A stretch of 6,732 nt of DNA, from contig JACCWY010000496.1 of assembly GCA_013697395.1 (NCBI GenBank), positions 1 through 6,732 of the forward strand, given 5' to 3'. A model generated the notes under the pieces. The model did not search any database. It saw only the letters and a program-made list of their open reading frames with translations, and was not told the DNA's origin. This DNA comes from Chloroflexota bacterium. Its GTDB lineage: Bacteria; Chloroflexota; Limnocylindria; QHBO01. The position numbers were made by a program, and so were the translations under genes. Below are positions 1-6,303 of this stretch, piece after piece (position 1 is the first letter of the stretch; the number at the start of each line of letters is the position of its first letter).

Positions 1-2
1 GC

Positions 3-8
3 GGAGGT
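3..8 (+). promoter_or_regulatory. Ribosome binding site of the sulfatase gene
   Basis: GGAGGT lies six bases before the ATG at position 15. It is a near-perfect Shine-Dalgarno sequence at normal spacing and supports that start. Only 14 bases of upstream sequence are present, so no promoter can be judged. Confidence 0.8.
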
Positions 9-14
9 AGCAAC

Positions 15-1388
15 ATGGCCGTGCAACCCAACATCCTGTTCTTCCACGTCGACAACCTCGGCGCGGGTGAGCTGAGCTGCTACAGCGGCGGCCCCTACCG
101 TGGCCTCTGGACCCGACGTACCGATGCCTTCGCGCAGGAGGGCGTGAGACTCACCAATTACGCCCCTGAAGCTCAGTGCACGCCGACGCGCTCGGCGCTG
201 CTGACGGGTCGCTACGGCATCCGGAGCGGCAACCACACCGTGCCGGCGGCCGGAGCTGCCGGCTGGGGGCTCGTGGCCTGGGAGCGCACGCTTGGCGACC
301 TCCTCTCCGCTGCCGGCTACCGCTGCGCCGTGTACGGCAAGTGGCATGTGGGCGAGGGGCCGGGCCGGTGGCCCACGGATCACGGGTTCGACGAGTGGTA
401 CGGCGTGCCGCACTCGTACGACGAGGCGCTGTGGTCGATCGATCCGTGGTACGACCCGGAGCGCGATCCGGTGTCGACCATGGTCGAGATCAAAAAGGGC
501 GACCACGACGTCACCGTCGGGGACCGGCTCACCTACGAGCACCGGCGGGTGGTCGATGTCGAGTACAAGCGCCGCGCGGTCGCCTTCATAGAACGCCAGA
601 TCGCCGGCGCGGAGCCGTTCTTCGTGTACTTCAACCACTCGATGATGCACCTGCCGTGTGTCCCGCGCGCCGGATTCGCCGGCAAGACCGGCAACGGCGA
701 GTGGGCGGACTCGCTGCTGGAGCTCGACTCGGACTTCGGTGACCTGCTCGATGAGATCGACAGGCTCGGTATCCGGGACGACACAATCGTCGTGTTCGCC
801 GGCGACAACGGCGCGGATGACATGCTGCTATGGCGAGGCAGCCCGGGGTTCTGGGAGGGCTCGTACCTCGCTGGTGGTGAAGGAAACCTGCGGACGCCCT
901 GCATCGTGCGGTGGCCGGAGGCTGTCCCGGCGGGCGGGACCACCGACGAGATCGTCCACGTGACCGACTGGTTCACGACGCTGCTGTCGATGGCGGGCTG
1001 TGGGGAGCTGATCCCGAAGGACCGCAACATCGATGGCGTCGACCAGACCGAGCTCCTGGCGGGTCGATCCGGGACGTCGGCGAGAGAGGGATACCTCTAC
1101 TGGATGGGCGACACGCTCTACGGTGTCAAATGGCGGAACTTCAAGCTCAAGCTGGTCGAACAGAAGTACATGCTCGACCCGGCGGTGAAGCTCCCCATGG
1201 GGCACATCGTCAACCTCGTCACCGACCCCCACGAGCGCGAGCCCTACAACCCTCGCTATCTCCACACGTGGACTCGAGCGCACTTCGGTCGGTTGATCTC
1301 CGAGTTCCAGGCCAGTTTGGCCCGTGAGCCACTGATCCCACCCGGCGCATCACTCGACCACATACCGTCTAGCGCTTCAGTGACGTGA
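15..1388 (+). CDS. Type I (formylglycine-dependent) sulfatase, arylsulfatase-like, probably cytoplasmic
   Basis: This 457-residue enzyme should hydrolyse a sulfate ester to an alcohol and free sulfate. The signature C-T-P-T-R begins at Cys55 and is followed by S-A-L-L-T-G-R-Y; Cys55 (TGC at 177-179) is the residue matured to formylglycine. Other alkaline-phosphatase-fold features are visible: the N-terminal metal site at D13-N14, G-K-W-H at 108-111 with K109 and H111, the H-L-P motif at H212, and D264-N265-G266 as the second metal-ligand pair. Position 14 is Asn where classical sulfatases have a second Asp; I recall D-N in one arylsulfatase subgroup, so this need not mean loss of activity. 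The length is normal. The N-terminus enters the first beta-strand (N-I-L-F-F) at once, leaving no room for a signal peptide or lipobox. A GGAGGT site supports the ATG. The next gene, 54 bases on, encodes the matching maturase. The substrate cannot be read from the sequence, and a sugar sulfate is only a guess from context. A sulfohydrolase of the choline-sulfatase type is less likely because the spacing resembles arylsulfatases. Confidence 0.93.
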   Translation: MAVQPNILFFHVDNLGAGELSCYSGGPYRGLWTRRTDAFAQEGVRLTNYAPEAQCTPTRSALLTGRYGIRSGNHTVPAAGAAGWGLVAWERTLGDLLSAAGYRCAVYGKWHVGEGPGRWPTDHGFDEWYGVPHSYDEALWSIDPWYDPERDPVSTMVEIKKGDHDVTVGDRLTYEHRRVVDVEYKRRAVAFIERQIAGAEPFFVYFNHSMMHLPCVPRAGFAGKTGNGEWADSLLELDSDFGDLLDEIDRLGIRDDTIVVFAGDNGADDMLLWRGSPGFWEGSYLAGGEGNLRTPCIVRWPEAVPAGGTTDEIVHVTDWFTTLLSMAGCGELIPKDRNIDGVDQTELLAGRSGTSAREGYLYWMGDTLYGVKWRNFKLKLVEQKYMLDPAVKLPMGHIVNLVTDPHEREPYNPRYLHTWTRAHFGRLISEFQASLAREPLIPPGASLDHIPSSASVT

Positions 1389-1442
1389 CGTCCGCGGCGA
1401 TGCTCGGCGACTTCTCCGTCGAGGCTGTGCGACAGTCGGGCT

Positions 1443-2411
1443 ATGACATCGACCGCTGAGACCCGGCCGGGAGTTCCTGGGCCACCACCAGCGGAGCAGA
1501 TGGTCTGGGTCGCTGGTGGCACCTTCCTGATGGGCTCGGTGGACTTCTATCCGGAGGAACGCCCTGTCCATCGGGTGGCGGTGGACGGCTTCTGGATCGA
1601 TGCATACCCGGTGACCGCAGCGCAGTTCCGTCGCTTCGTCCGCGAGACCGGGTACGTGACCGTCGCCGAGCGGCCGCTCGACCCGGCCGACTACCTGGAC
1701 GCCGATCCGGAGCTGCTCGTGCCCGGCTCGCTTGTCTTCCGCAAGAGCACCCGGCCGGTCGACCTCGACGACGTCCGCAACTGGTGGGATTACCTGCCCG
1801 GCGCACTCTGGAAGCGCCCGGAGGGACCGGGCAGCACGATCAACGGGCGCGATCGGCACCCCGTCGTCCACGTCGCATATGAGGACGCGCAGGTTTACGC
1901 CACCTGGGCGGGGAAGGAGCTGCCGACCGAGGCGGAGTGGGAATTCGCCGCCCGGGGCGGACTCGAGGGCGCGGCCTTCGCCTGGGGGGACGAGCACTTC
2001 CCGGACGGGAAGGCAATGGCAAACACGTGGCAGGGCGAGTTCCCGTGGCAGAACCTCAAGCTAGACGGCCACGAGCGCACCTCGCCGGTCGGCTTCTACC
2101 CGCCCAACGGCCACGGCCTCTACGACATGACCGGCAACGTCTGGGAGTGGACCTCGGACTATTTCACCGCGGGTCACCCGGACGAGGCGGATACGCCGTG
2201 CTGTGTTCCACGCAACCCGCGCGTCACCGCGGCCCAGCCAAGCAACGGGCTCGCCCAGCCCGGCGCCCACATCCCCCGCAAGGTGATAAAGGGCGGTTCG
2301 CACCTCTGTGCACCGAACTACTGCCTGCGCTACCGCCCTGCTGCCCGCCAGAGCGAGGCCGTGGACACGTCGGCAGGCCACGTCGGCTTCCGCTGCGTCG
2401 TCCGCGGATGA
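1443..2411 (+). CDS. Formylglycine-generating enzyme (FGE, SUMF1 family), sulfatase-activating
   Basis: This 322-residue protein should oxidise the C-x-P-x-R cysteine of sulfatases to C-alpha-formylglycine, using copper and oxygen. The FGE-sulfatase domain runs from about residue 19 (M-V-W-V-A-G-G-T-F-x-M-G-S) to the end. Landmarks are L-P-T-E-A-E-W-E-F at 160-168, G-N-V-W-E-W at 231-236, K-G-G-S-H-L-C near the C-terminus and G-F-R-C at 315-318. C289 and C294, in the pattern L-C-x-x-x-Y-C-x-R-Y-R, match the catalytic cysteine pair of known FGEs (C336/C341 in human, C272/C277 in Streptomyces coelicolor). That separates it from SUMF1-fold relatives such as EgtB or PvdO, which lack this arrangement. 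The ATG at 1443 has no good ribosome binding site; another ATG at 1500 (Met20) would still keep the domain. Initiation may depend on coupling to the sulfatase gene upstream. That sulfatase is the obvious client, although FGEs act on any C-x-P-x-R protein in the cell. Confidence 0.93.
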   Translation: MTSTAETRPGVPGPPPAEQMVWVAGGTFLMGSVDFYPEERPVHRVAVDGFWIDAYPVTAAQFRRFVRETGYVTVAERPLDPADYLDADPELLVPGSLVFRKSTRPVDLDDVRNWWDYLPGALWKRPEGPGSTINGRDRHPVVHVAYEDAQVYATWAGKELPTEAEWEFAARGGLEGAAFAWGDEHFPDGKAMANTWQGEFPWQNLKLDGHERTSPVGFYPPNGHGLYDMTGNVWEWTSDYFTAGHPDEADTPCCVPRNPRVTAAQPSNGLAQPGAHIPRKVIKGGSHLCAPNYCLRYRPAARQSEAVDTSAGHVGFRCVVRG

Positions 2412-2500
2412 CCTCTGTTAGCTGTTCAGCCAACGTCTGGTCTCCTGGGAAGTAACCTACAACAGCTTCCGCCTACTACGAGGCTCGCAAGCTCAACCAG
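2412..2500. other. Short intergenic region between converging genes
   Basis: The two transcription units end facing each other across 89 bases. A bidirectional terminator would be expected, but no GC-rich hairpin followed by a T run is seen on either strand. One imperfect plus-strand stem (GTTAGC at 2417-2422 with GCCAAC at 2429-2434, one mismatch) is weak. A better structure overlaps the aldolase stop codon and is listed separately. Confidence 0.6.
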
Positions 2501-2507
2501 CTAGCCT
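2481..2507 (-). terminator. Possible hairpin at the end of the aldolase gene (weak)
   Basis: AGGCT (2481-2485) can pair with AGCCT (2503-2507) and AGCT (2490-2493) with AGCT (2499-2502). This gives nine base pairs around a five-base loop, with a four-base bulge (CGCA, 2486-2489) on one side. The stem includes the aldolase stop codon (TAG, reverse complement of 2501-2503). No T run follows on the minus strand, so a classical intrinsic terminator is not supported. It could be a transcript-end structure or chance. Confidence 0.2.
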
Positions 2508-3358
2508 GCGCCGCCCGCGCGGCCGGACAGAAGCTCGAGCTTCGCTGCGACCACCTCGGCGACCGCCTCGACCACGGCGGCGTCGAGCTCCAGTACTCGG
2601 TAACCGGGAGCGAGCTCGGGCAGCCGCCGGTCGAGCTCCTCGAACGTGCGCGCCCGGATCTCCGTGTTCACGTTCACCTTCGCGATACCCGAGGCGACTG
2701 CTCGCTCGACGTCGGGATCCGACAGGCCCGACGCGCCGTGTAGAGAGAGAGGGATGGTGACGGCCGCACGGATTCTCTCTAGCCGTTCCCAATCGAGCCG
2801 AGGCTCGCTCGCGTACGTCCCGTGGACGTTCCCGATCGAGACCGCGAGGCAGCCCGGAGCCGCGTCGCGCGCCAGCGATGCCGCCTCGTCGGGATCAGTG
2901 AGCCCCCCAGCCTCAGCTGCACGCGCAACATCCTCGCCTCCCTCGATGTGGCCGAGCTCTGCCTCCACGTGCGCCCCGCAGGGTTCCGCAAGCTTGCGGG
3001 CGGCGCGGACGAAGCCGACGTTGTCCGCGAGCGGAAGACGCGATCCATCCACCATCACCGCTCCCACGAGCCCGGTCGCGAGCGCCGCACGAATCAGCTC
3101 CAGCTCCGTGACGTGGTCGAGCTGCACGCAGACCGGGACCATGGCGGCGTCCGCCACTGCATGCAGCGCGGGCAGCAGCAGCCGCCCGTCCCGACCGGTG
3201 AAGGAGGACTCTGAGACGAGCAGGATGGCCGGCTCGCCGCGCGCCTCGGCCGCGTGGACGACGCCGATCGCGGTGGTGGCGTCGTAGCACGTAAACGCGC
3301 CCGCCGCGGCGCCATGCGACCGCCGCTCCTCGAGGATTTCCCTGAACGACGCGATCAC
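2501..3358 (-). CDS. Class II ketose-bisphosphate aldolase family protein (fructose/tagatose-bisphosphate type)
   Basis: This 285-residue zinc-dependent aldolase should cleave a phosphorylated ketose or keto-acid sugar between two carbons, giving a three-carbon phosphate such as dihydroxyacetone phosphate. The zinc ligands are H82 (in L-D-H), H179 (in I-G-N-V-H-G) and H207 (in L-H-G-A-S-G), and D81 is the catalytic acid. These sit one residue before the equivalents in KbaY/GatY (D82, H83, H180, H208). Other family motifs are D-G-S at 104-106, V-E-A-E-L-G at 131-136 and N-V-N-T-E from 229, where most relatives have N-V-N-T-D. The length matches the GatY/KbaY branch. The start is GTG, overlapping the upstream kinase stop as GTGA. 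GGGAGG (3369-3374 on the complement) lies ten bases upstream, and an in-frame TGA just before the GTG rules out a longer form. As the last gene of the operon, right behind an acid-sugar kinase, it probably cleaves that kinase's product. True fructose- or tagatose-bisphosphate cleavage is less likely in this context. Confidence 0.9.
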   Translation of the reverse strand: MIASFREILEERRSHGAAAGAFTCYDATTAIGVVHAAEARGEPAILLVSESSFTGRDGRLLLPALHAVADAAMVPVCVQLDHVTELELIRAALATGLVGAVMVDGSRLPLADNVGFVRAARKLAEPCGAHVEAELGHIEGGEDVARAAEAGGLTDPDEAASLARDAAPGCLAVSIGNVHGTYASEPRLDWERLERIRAAVTIPLSLHGASGLSDPDVERAVASGIAKVNVNTEIRARTFEELDRRLPELAPGYRVLELDAAVVEAVAEVVAAKLELLSGRAGGAG

Positions 3359-4653
3359 AGGGGCTCATCCTCCCGCAACATTGCCACGAGCCGCACGAGC
3401 AGGTCGTCGGCGCCGACGTTGCCCGGCACGACGATGACGGCACGGCCGTCGGCGAGCCGCCACAGCGACACGCCGGGAAGCAGCGGCCCAACAACCTCGG
3501 CACTTGTCGCCTCGAGGCCGACGCGGACGGTCACTGCGGACGTGATTCCTCCCTTCGCCACAACGACATCGGGTTCCGGCCGCACCGCCCCCGCGGCGCG
3601 GGCAAGACCGATGGCGACGCGCTCCCCGGCCTCGAGCGAGAGCGTCTGGGCGGGCCGACGGCGCGGCGTCGTCAGCACGGCGATACCGGTCGCTGCAAGC
3701 GCTTGCCCAGCGTTGCCTCCCGCGCGCGCGATCTCGTGCTCCGGTGCGCTCGACGCGAGGACGACGGGGTCGACCTCGATGAACAGGGCCTCCGGGCGCG
3801 CCTTGCGCAGCGCCGCGAGCTGCCGTGTCGTGGTCGCGACGAAGGAGCCGCAGACGATGAGGAGGCGGCTCGCCCGCGGAGCATGGGCGAATGACCGCGC
3901 CTCTGCCCCGGACAACACTCCGACAAGTGCGGGAGCGCAGCGCACCACGATGCGCGCGTCGAGCTTCGAGGCGCGCCGGTAGGCGTCGGCAACGAGAGCC
4001 AGATCGCCGTTCGACTCGGCGTCCGGCACGCATGCTGCCGGGCGCCCGCCGCCGGCGAGATCGACGAGGAGTCCCGTCAACCGGTCGACGCCGTCCGGAC
4101 CACGCAGCTCGGCGAGATGGAGCTCGACGCCGTCGTCCGCGGGGAACAGGCCGCCCGAGCGCTCGTCGGCCCAGTCCAGCAGGCGCGAGCTCGAGTAGGC
4201 GAACGGGCCGTCGCGGGCGTACTCGGTGTCGGCCAGCGGTACCACCGCGCCGCCGTCGCGGAGGAGATGGATGCCGCCGAGCGTGATGCGACCTGCCGCC
4301 GGCAGCGCCGGAACGAGAAGCAGCACGGGCTGCTCGCCCGGGAAGAGCGCGTCACGTACGCCTTCGTACTCTTCGCGGAGGTGCGCGCGCAGCGTCGAGT
4401 CGCCGCGCAGGACGACCTGCGCAGCAGGTGTCGCCGCGGCCGCCGCACGTGCGGCCTTCCGGACGAGCACACAGGCCTCGTCGGGTGCGAGCGCCCTGCT
4501 GTTCGTGAGCAGGTGCACCGCGGGGTAGCGCTCGAGCGCTGCGGCGATTCGCGTCGCGTCCCACTCGAGCAGCACGCACACGCCGGACAGCGTCTGCGCG
4601 CCGGTGGGATCGTCGTCGAGCACGACGAGCGGCGCCCGGGTTGCGCCGCTCAC
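3355..4653 (-). CDS. Four-carbon acid sugar kinase family protein (DUF1537)
   Basis: This 432-residue kinase probably phosphorylates a sugar acid with ATP. Characterised DUF1537 members act on threonate, erythronate or 3-oxo-tetronates. The N-terminal substrate domain shows D-D-D-P-T-G at 13-18, T-N-S-R at 50-53 and G-D-S-T-L-R at 84-89. Most relatives have K-x-D-S-T-L-R-G there; this protein has R83 before and Ala after, a modest divergence. The C-terminal nucleotide-binding domain begins near 263 with V-C-G-S (267-270), and has K-G-G-I-T-S at 367-372 and P-G-N-V-G at 410-414. Length is usual for the family. The start is the GTG at 4653, which overlaps the SDR stop as GTGA. The frame stays open upstream to 4947, but that stretch lies inside the SDR gene, and the kinase domain begins immediately after the GTG (V-V-L-D-D-D). 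Its end overlaps the aldolase start, also GTGA, implying translational coupling and a shared pathway. Family confidence is high, exact substrate unknown. Confidence 0.9.
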   Translation of the reverse strand: MSGATRAPLVVLDDDPTGAQTLSGVCVLLEWDATRIAAALERYPAVHLLTNSRALAPDEACVLVRKAARAAAAATPAAQVVLRGDSTLRAHLREEYEGVRDALFPGEQPVLLLVPALPAAGRITLGGIHLLRDGGAVVPLADTEYARDGPFAYSSSRLLDWADERSGGLFPADDGVELHLAELRGPDGVDRLTGLLVDLAGGGRPAACVPDAESNGDLALVADAYRRASKLDARIVVRCAPALVGVLSGAEARSFAHAPRASRLLIVCGSFVATTTRQLAALRKARPEALFIEVDPVVLASSAPEHEIARAGGNAGQALAATGIAVLTTPRRRPAQTLSLEAGERVAIGLARAAGAVRPEPDVVVAKGGITSAVTVRVGLEATSAEVVGPLLPGVSLWRLADGRAVIVVPGNVGADDLLVRLVAMLREDEPL

Positions 4654-5411
4654 GGCAGCGTGTAACCGCCGTCCATGACGAGACAGTGCCCGGTGACGTA
4701 CGACGCGTCGTCGGAGGCAAGGAACGCGACCACGGCGGCGACCTCCTCCGGCGCCGCCTGCCGTCCCATCGGCACCGTCGCTCGGACGCCCTCCTCGATC
4801 TCCGCTTCGGACAAGGCAAGCACGTCGCCGAAGTGCGTGTCCACCCAGCCGGGGCAGACAGCGTTGACGCGGATGCCGCGTGTTGCGTAGTCGAGCGCCA
4901 GCTGTCGCGCCATGTGGTTGACGGCGGCCTTCGAGGTGCAGTAACAAAGGAACGCAGGCTCTGCGATGAAGCCCGACATGGAGCCCGTGAGGACGATCGC
5001 GCCGCTTTCCTGCCGCAGCATGTGCAGCAGCACGGCGCGGACTGTGAGGAAGATGCCGGTGACGTTCACGGCCATCATCCGCTGCCAGTCCGCGAGCGTC
5101 TCCTCTGTGGCGGCGCCGGCGTGGAGGATGCCGGCGTTGGCATGGAGCACGTCGATCCGCCCGAACCGGTCGGCGGCGGCCGCGACGGCCGCTTCGACGG
5201 AGTCCTCGCTCGAGACGTCGCAGACGTAGGCATCGGCCTCTATTCCGTCGTCACGAAGCTCGGCGGCGGTCGCGTGGACGACTTCGGCGTCGATGTCGAG
5301 CAGCGCAACGCGGGCTCCCTCGCCACCGAGGCGTGCGGCTGAGGCGCGCCCGATGCCGCGAGCCGCGCCGGTGACGATCGCGGCCCTCCCCTCGAACCGC
5401 TGCGCACTCAT
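4650..5411 (-). CDS. Short-chain dehydrogenase/reductase (SDR), classical type, probably NAD-dependent
   Basis: This 253-residue cytoplasmic oxidoreductase should oxidise a hydroxyl to a ketone, or a sugar hemiacetal to a lactone. The Rossmann motif T-G-A-A-R-G-I-G spans 14-21. D39 at the end of beta-strand 2 (L-L-D-I-D) favours NAD over NADP. D65 contacts the adenine ring in relatives, N-A-G is at 92-94, and the catalytic tetrad is N116, S144, Y157 and K161. The C-terminal V-T-G and D-G-G-Y motifs are present, and the length is standard. ATG at 5411 is chosen because it overlaps the FAH-family stop as ATGA and the Rossmann fold starts ten residues later; the frame is open to 5630, but that part lies inside the preceding gene. 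There is no clear ribosome binding site, so translation is probably coupled. It resembles the partial SDR at the window's right end in its C-terminal third, but they differ enough to be separate steps rather than a recent copy. Confidence 0.92.
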   Translation of the reverse strand: MSAQRFEGRAAIVTGAARGIGRASAARLGGEGARVALLDIDAEVVHATAAELRDDGIEADAYVCDVSSEDSVEAAVAAAADRFGRIDVLHANAGILHAGAATEETLADWQRMMAVNVTGIFLTVRAVLLHMLRQESGAIVLTGSMSGFIAEPAFLCYCTSKAAVNHMARQLALDYATRGIRVNAVCPGWVDTHFGDVLALSEAEIEEGVRATVPMGRQAAPEEVAAVVAFLASDDASYVTGHCLVMDGGYTLP

Positions 5412-6289
5412 CCCGCGAAGGCGAACCGCGCCCGCACGGCCTCCCATGGCGTGCCGTAGTCGGGCCCTGCAACCACCGGGTTCGTCAACTCGCCGATCGT
5501 ACGCTCGGAGACCGTGACCACGTCTCCCGGCTCGAGCCACGGCGGCGGGTCGCGGAACGTGGCGCAACCTTCGGGCGTCCCCATCGAGAGCACGTCGCCT
5601 GGCTCGAGCGTGATGATCGTCGAGAGCCACGCGATCGCCGTGGCGACGCCGAAGATCATGTTCCCGCAGGACTCGGACTGGCGCAGCTCGCCGTTCACGC
5701 GCGCCTCGATGTGGAGAGCCGCCGGGTCAGGGATCTCGTCGGTGAGCACGACGTCGGGGCCGAGAGGGGCGAACGTGTCCGGGCTCTTCCCCAGCGTCAC
5801 CTGCCCATCGCGGAACTGGATCGCCCGTGTGCCGACGTCGTTCGCGACCGTGTAGCCGAACACGTGGTCGAGTGCGTCCTCGACTCGCACGTTACGCCCG
5901 GCCTTGCCGATGACGACGGCGAGCTCCACCTCATAGTCGACGTCCATGCCGGGGTGCGGAAGCACGATCGGCTCGCCGGGCCCGATCACCGCGGAGGGCA
6001 GCTTCGAGAAGAAGTACGGCTCGTTCGGCACCTTTGCGCCGGGCTCCTCGTTCATGTGGCTCGAGTAGTTGATACCGCTGCCCAACAGCTTTGGCGGGCG
6101 CAGCGGCGCCACGGGCGAAGCGTCGCGAGCGACCTCGCCGGATGCCGCTGCGCGGCTGGCTGCCGCCAACCCCGCTTCACCATCGCGCACGAGGGCGAGC
6201 AGATCCGGGTACTGCGTCGGAGCGACGCCTCCGTCAACTCGGACGCCGGCCCGGGTGCTGATGCCGTCCCTGTAGGTGAGAAGCCTCAT
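5408..6289 (-). CDS. Fumarylacetoacetate hydrolase (FAH) family protein
   Basis: This 293-residue protein belongs to the metal-dependent FAH superfamily, whose members hydrolyse or decarboxylate beta-keto acids, or hydrate or isomerise related compounds. The small N-terminal domain covers about residues 1-65. The catalytic domain begins with L-L-G-S-G-I-N-Y-S-S-H, with H78 and E81/E82 as the usual His/Glu lid residues. Metal ligands are E120 and E122 (Y-E-V-E-L-A) and D151 (A-N-D-V). K168 lies in G-K-S-P-D-T-F, and G-T-P-E-G is at 237-241, both typical. Length fits two-domain relatives such as 2,4-diketo-3-deoxy-L-fuconate hydrolase, 5-carboxymethyl-2-hydroxymuconate isomerase and so-called ureidoglycolate lyases. 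Between two SDR genes in a sugar-type operon, a hydrolase of a 2,4-diketo sugar acid (as in non-phosphorylative fucose or rhamnose breakdown) is the most attractive idea, but an aromatic-ring pathway cannot be excluded from sequence. ATG at 6289 has a strong ribosome binding site; the open frame continues further upstream only as a shadow of the next SDR gene. Confidence 0.9.
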   Translation of the reverse strand: MRLLTYRDGISTRAGVRVDGGVAPTQYPDLLALVRDGEAGLAAASRAAASGEVARDASPVAPLRPPKLLGSGINYSSHMNEEPGAKVPNEPYFFSKLPSAVIGPGEPIVLPHPGMDVDYEVELAVVIGKAGRNVRVEDALDHVFGYTVANDVGTRAIQFRDGQVTLGKSPDTFAPLGPDVVLTDEIPDPAALHIEARVNGELRQSESCGNMIFGVATAIAWLSTIITLEPGDVLSMGTPEGCATFRDPPPWLEPGDVVTVSERTIGELTNPVVAGPDYGTPWEAVRARFAFAG

Positions 6290-6294
6290 CGACG

Positions 6295-6301
6295 CTCCTT
6301 T
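6295..6301 (-). promoter_or_regulatory. Ribosome binding site of the FAH-family gene
   Basis: On the minus strand AAAGGAG lies five bases before the ATG at 6289, within the 14-base gap after the preceding SDR stop codon. It is the clearest ribosome binding site in the minus-strand operon and fixes the FAH start. Confidence 0.8.
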
Positions 6302-6303
6302 GG

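Noticed and set aside
2455..2510. Plus-strand stretch after the FGE that translates to a gene-like peptide (Y-Y-E-A-R-K-L-N-Q-L)
   Set aside because: It is too short, with no start or ribosome binding site. Its continuation runs antisense into the aldolase gene, so a gene remnant cannot be supported.
2646..3287. Long plus-strand open frame (213 codons) opposite the aldolase gene
   Set aside because: It is Ser/Ala/Arg-rich low-complexity translation with no family motif, and it lies antisense to a gene with all its catalytic residues conserved. This is the usual shadow frame of GC-rich DNA.
3254..3982. Plus-strand open frame of 242 codons opposite the kinase and aldolase start
   Set aside because: Its composition is typical of an antisense shadow, there is no recognisable domain, and it crosses the junction of two well-supported genes on the other strand.
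4654..4947. N-terminal extension of the kinase frame upstream of the GTG at 4653
   Set aside because: The extension lies wholly inside the SDR gene and is Arg/Gly-rich with no motif. The kinase domain begins right after the GTG, which overlaps the SDR stop.
4641..5342. Plus-strand open frame of 233 codons opposite the complete SDR
   Set aside because: Its His, Asp and Val content looks like a translated complement, and the SDR on the other strand has every family motif.
5412..5630. N-terminal extension of the SDR frame
   Set aside because: It lies within the FAH-family gene and reads as Arg-rich shadow sequence; the Rossmann fold starts ten residues after the ATG at 5411.
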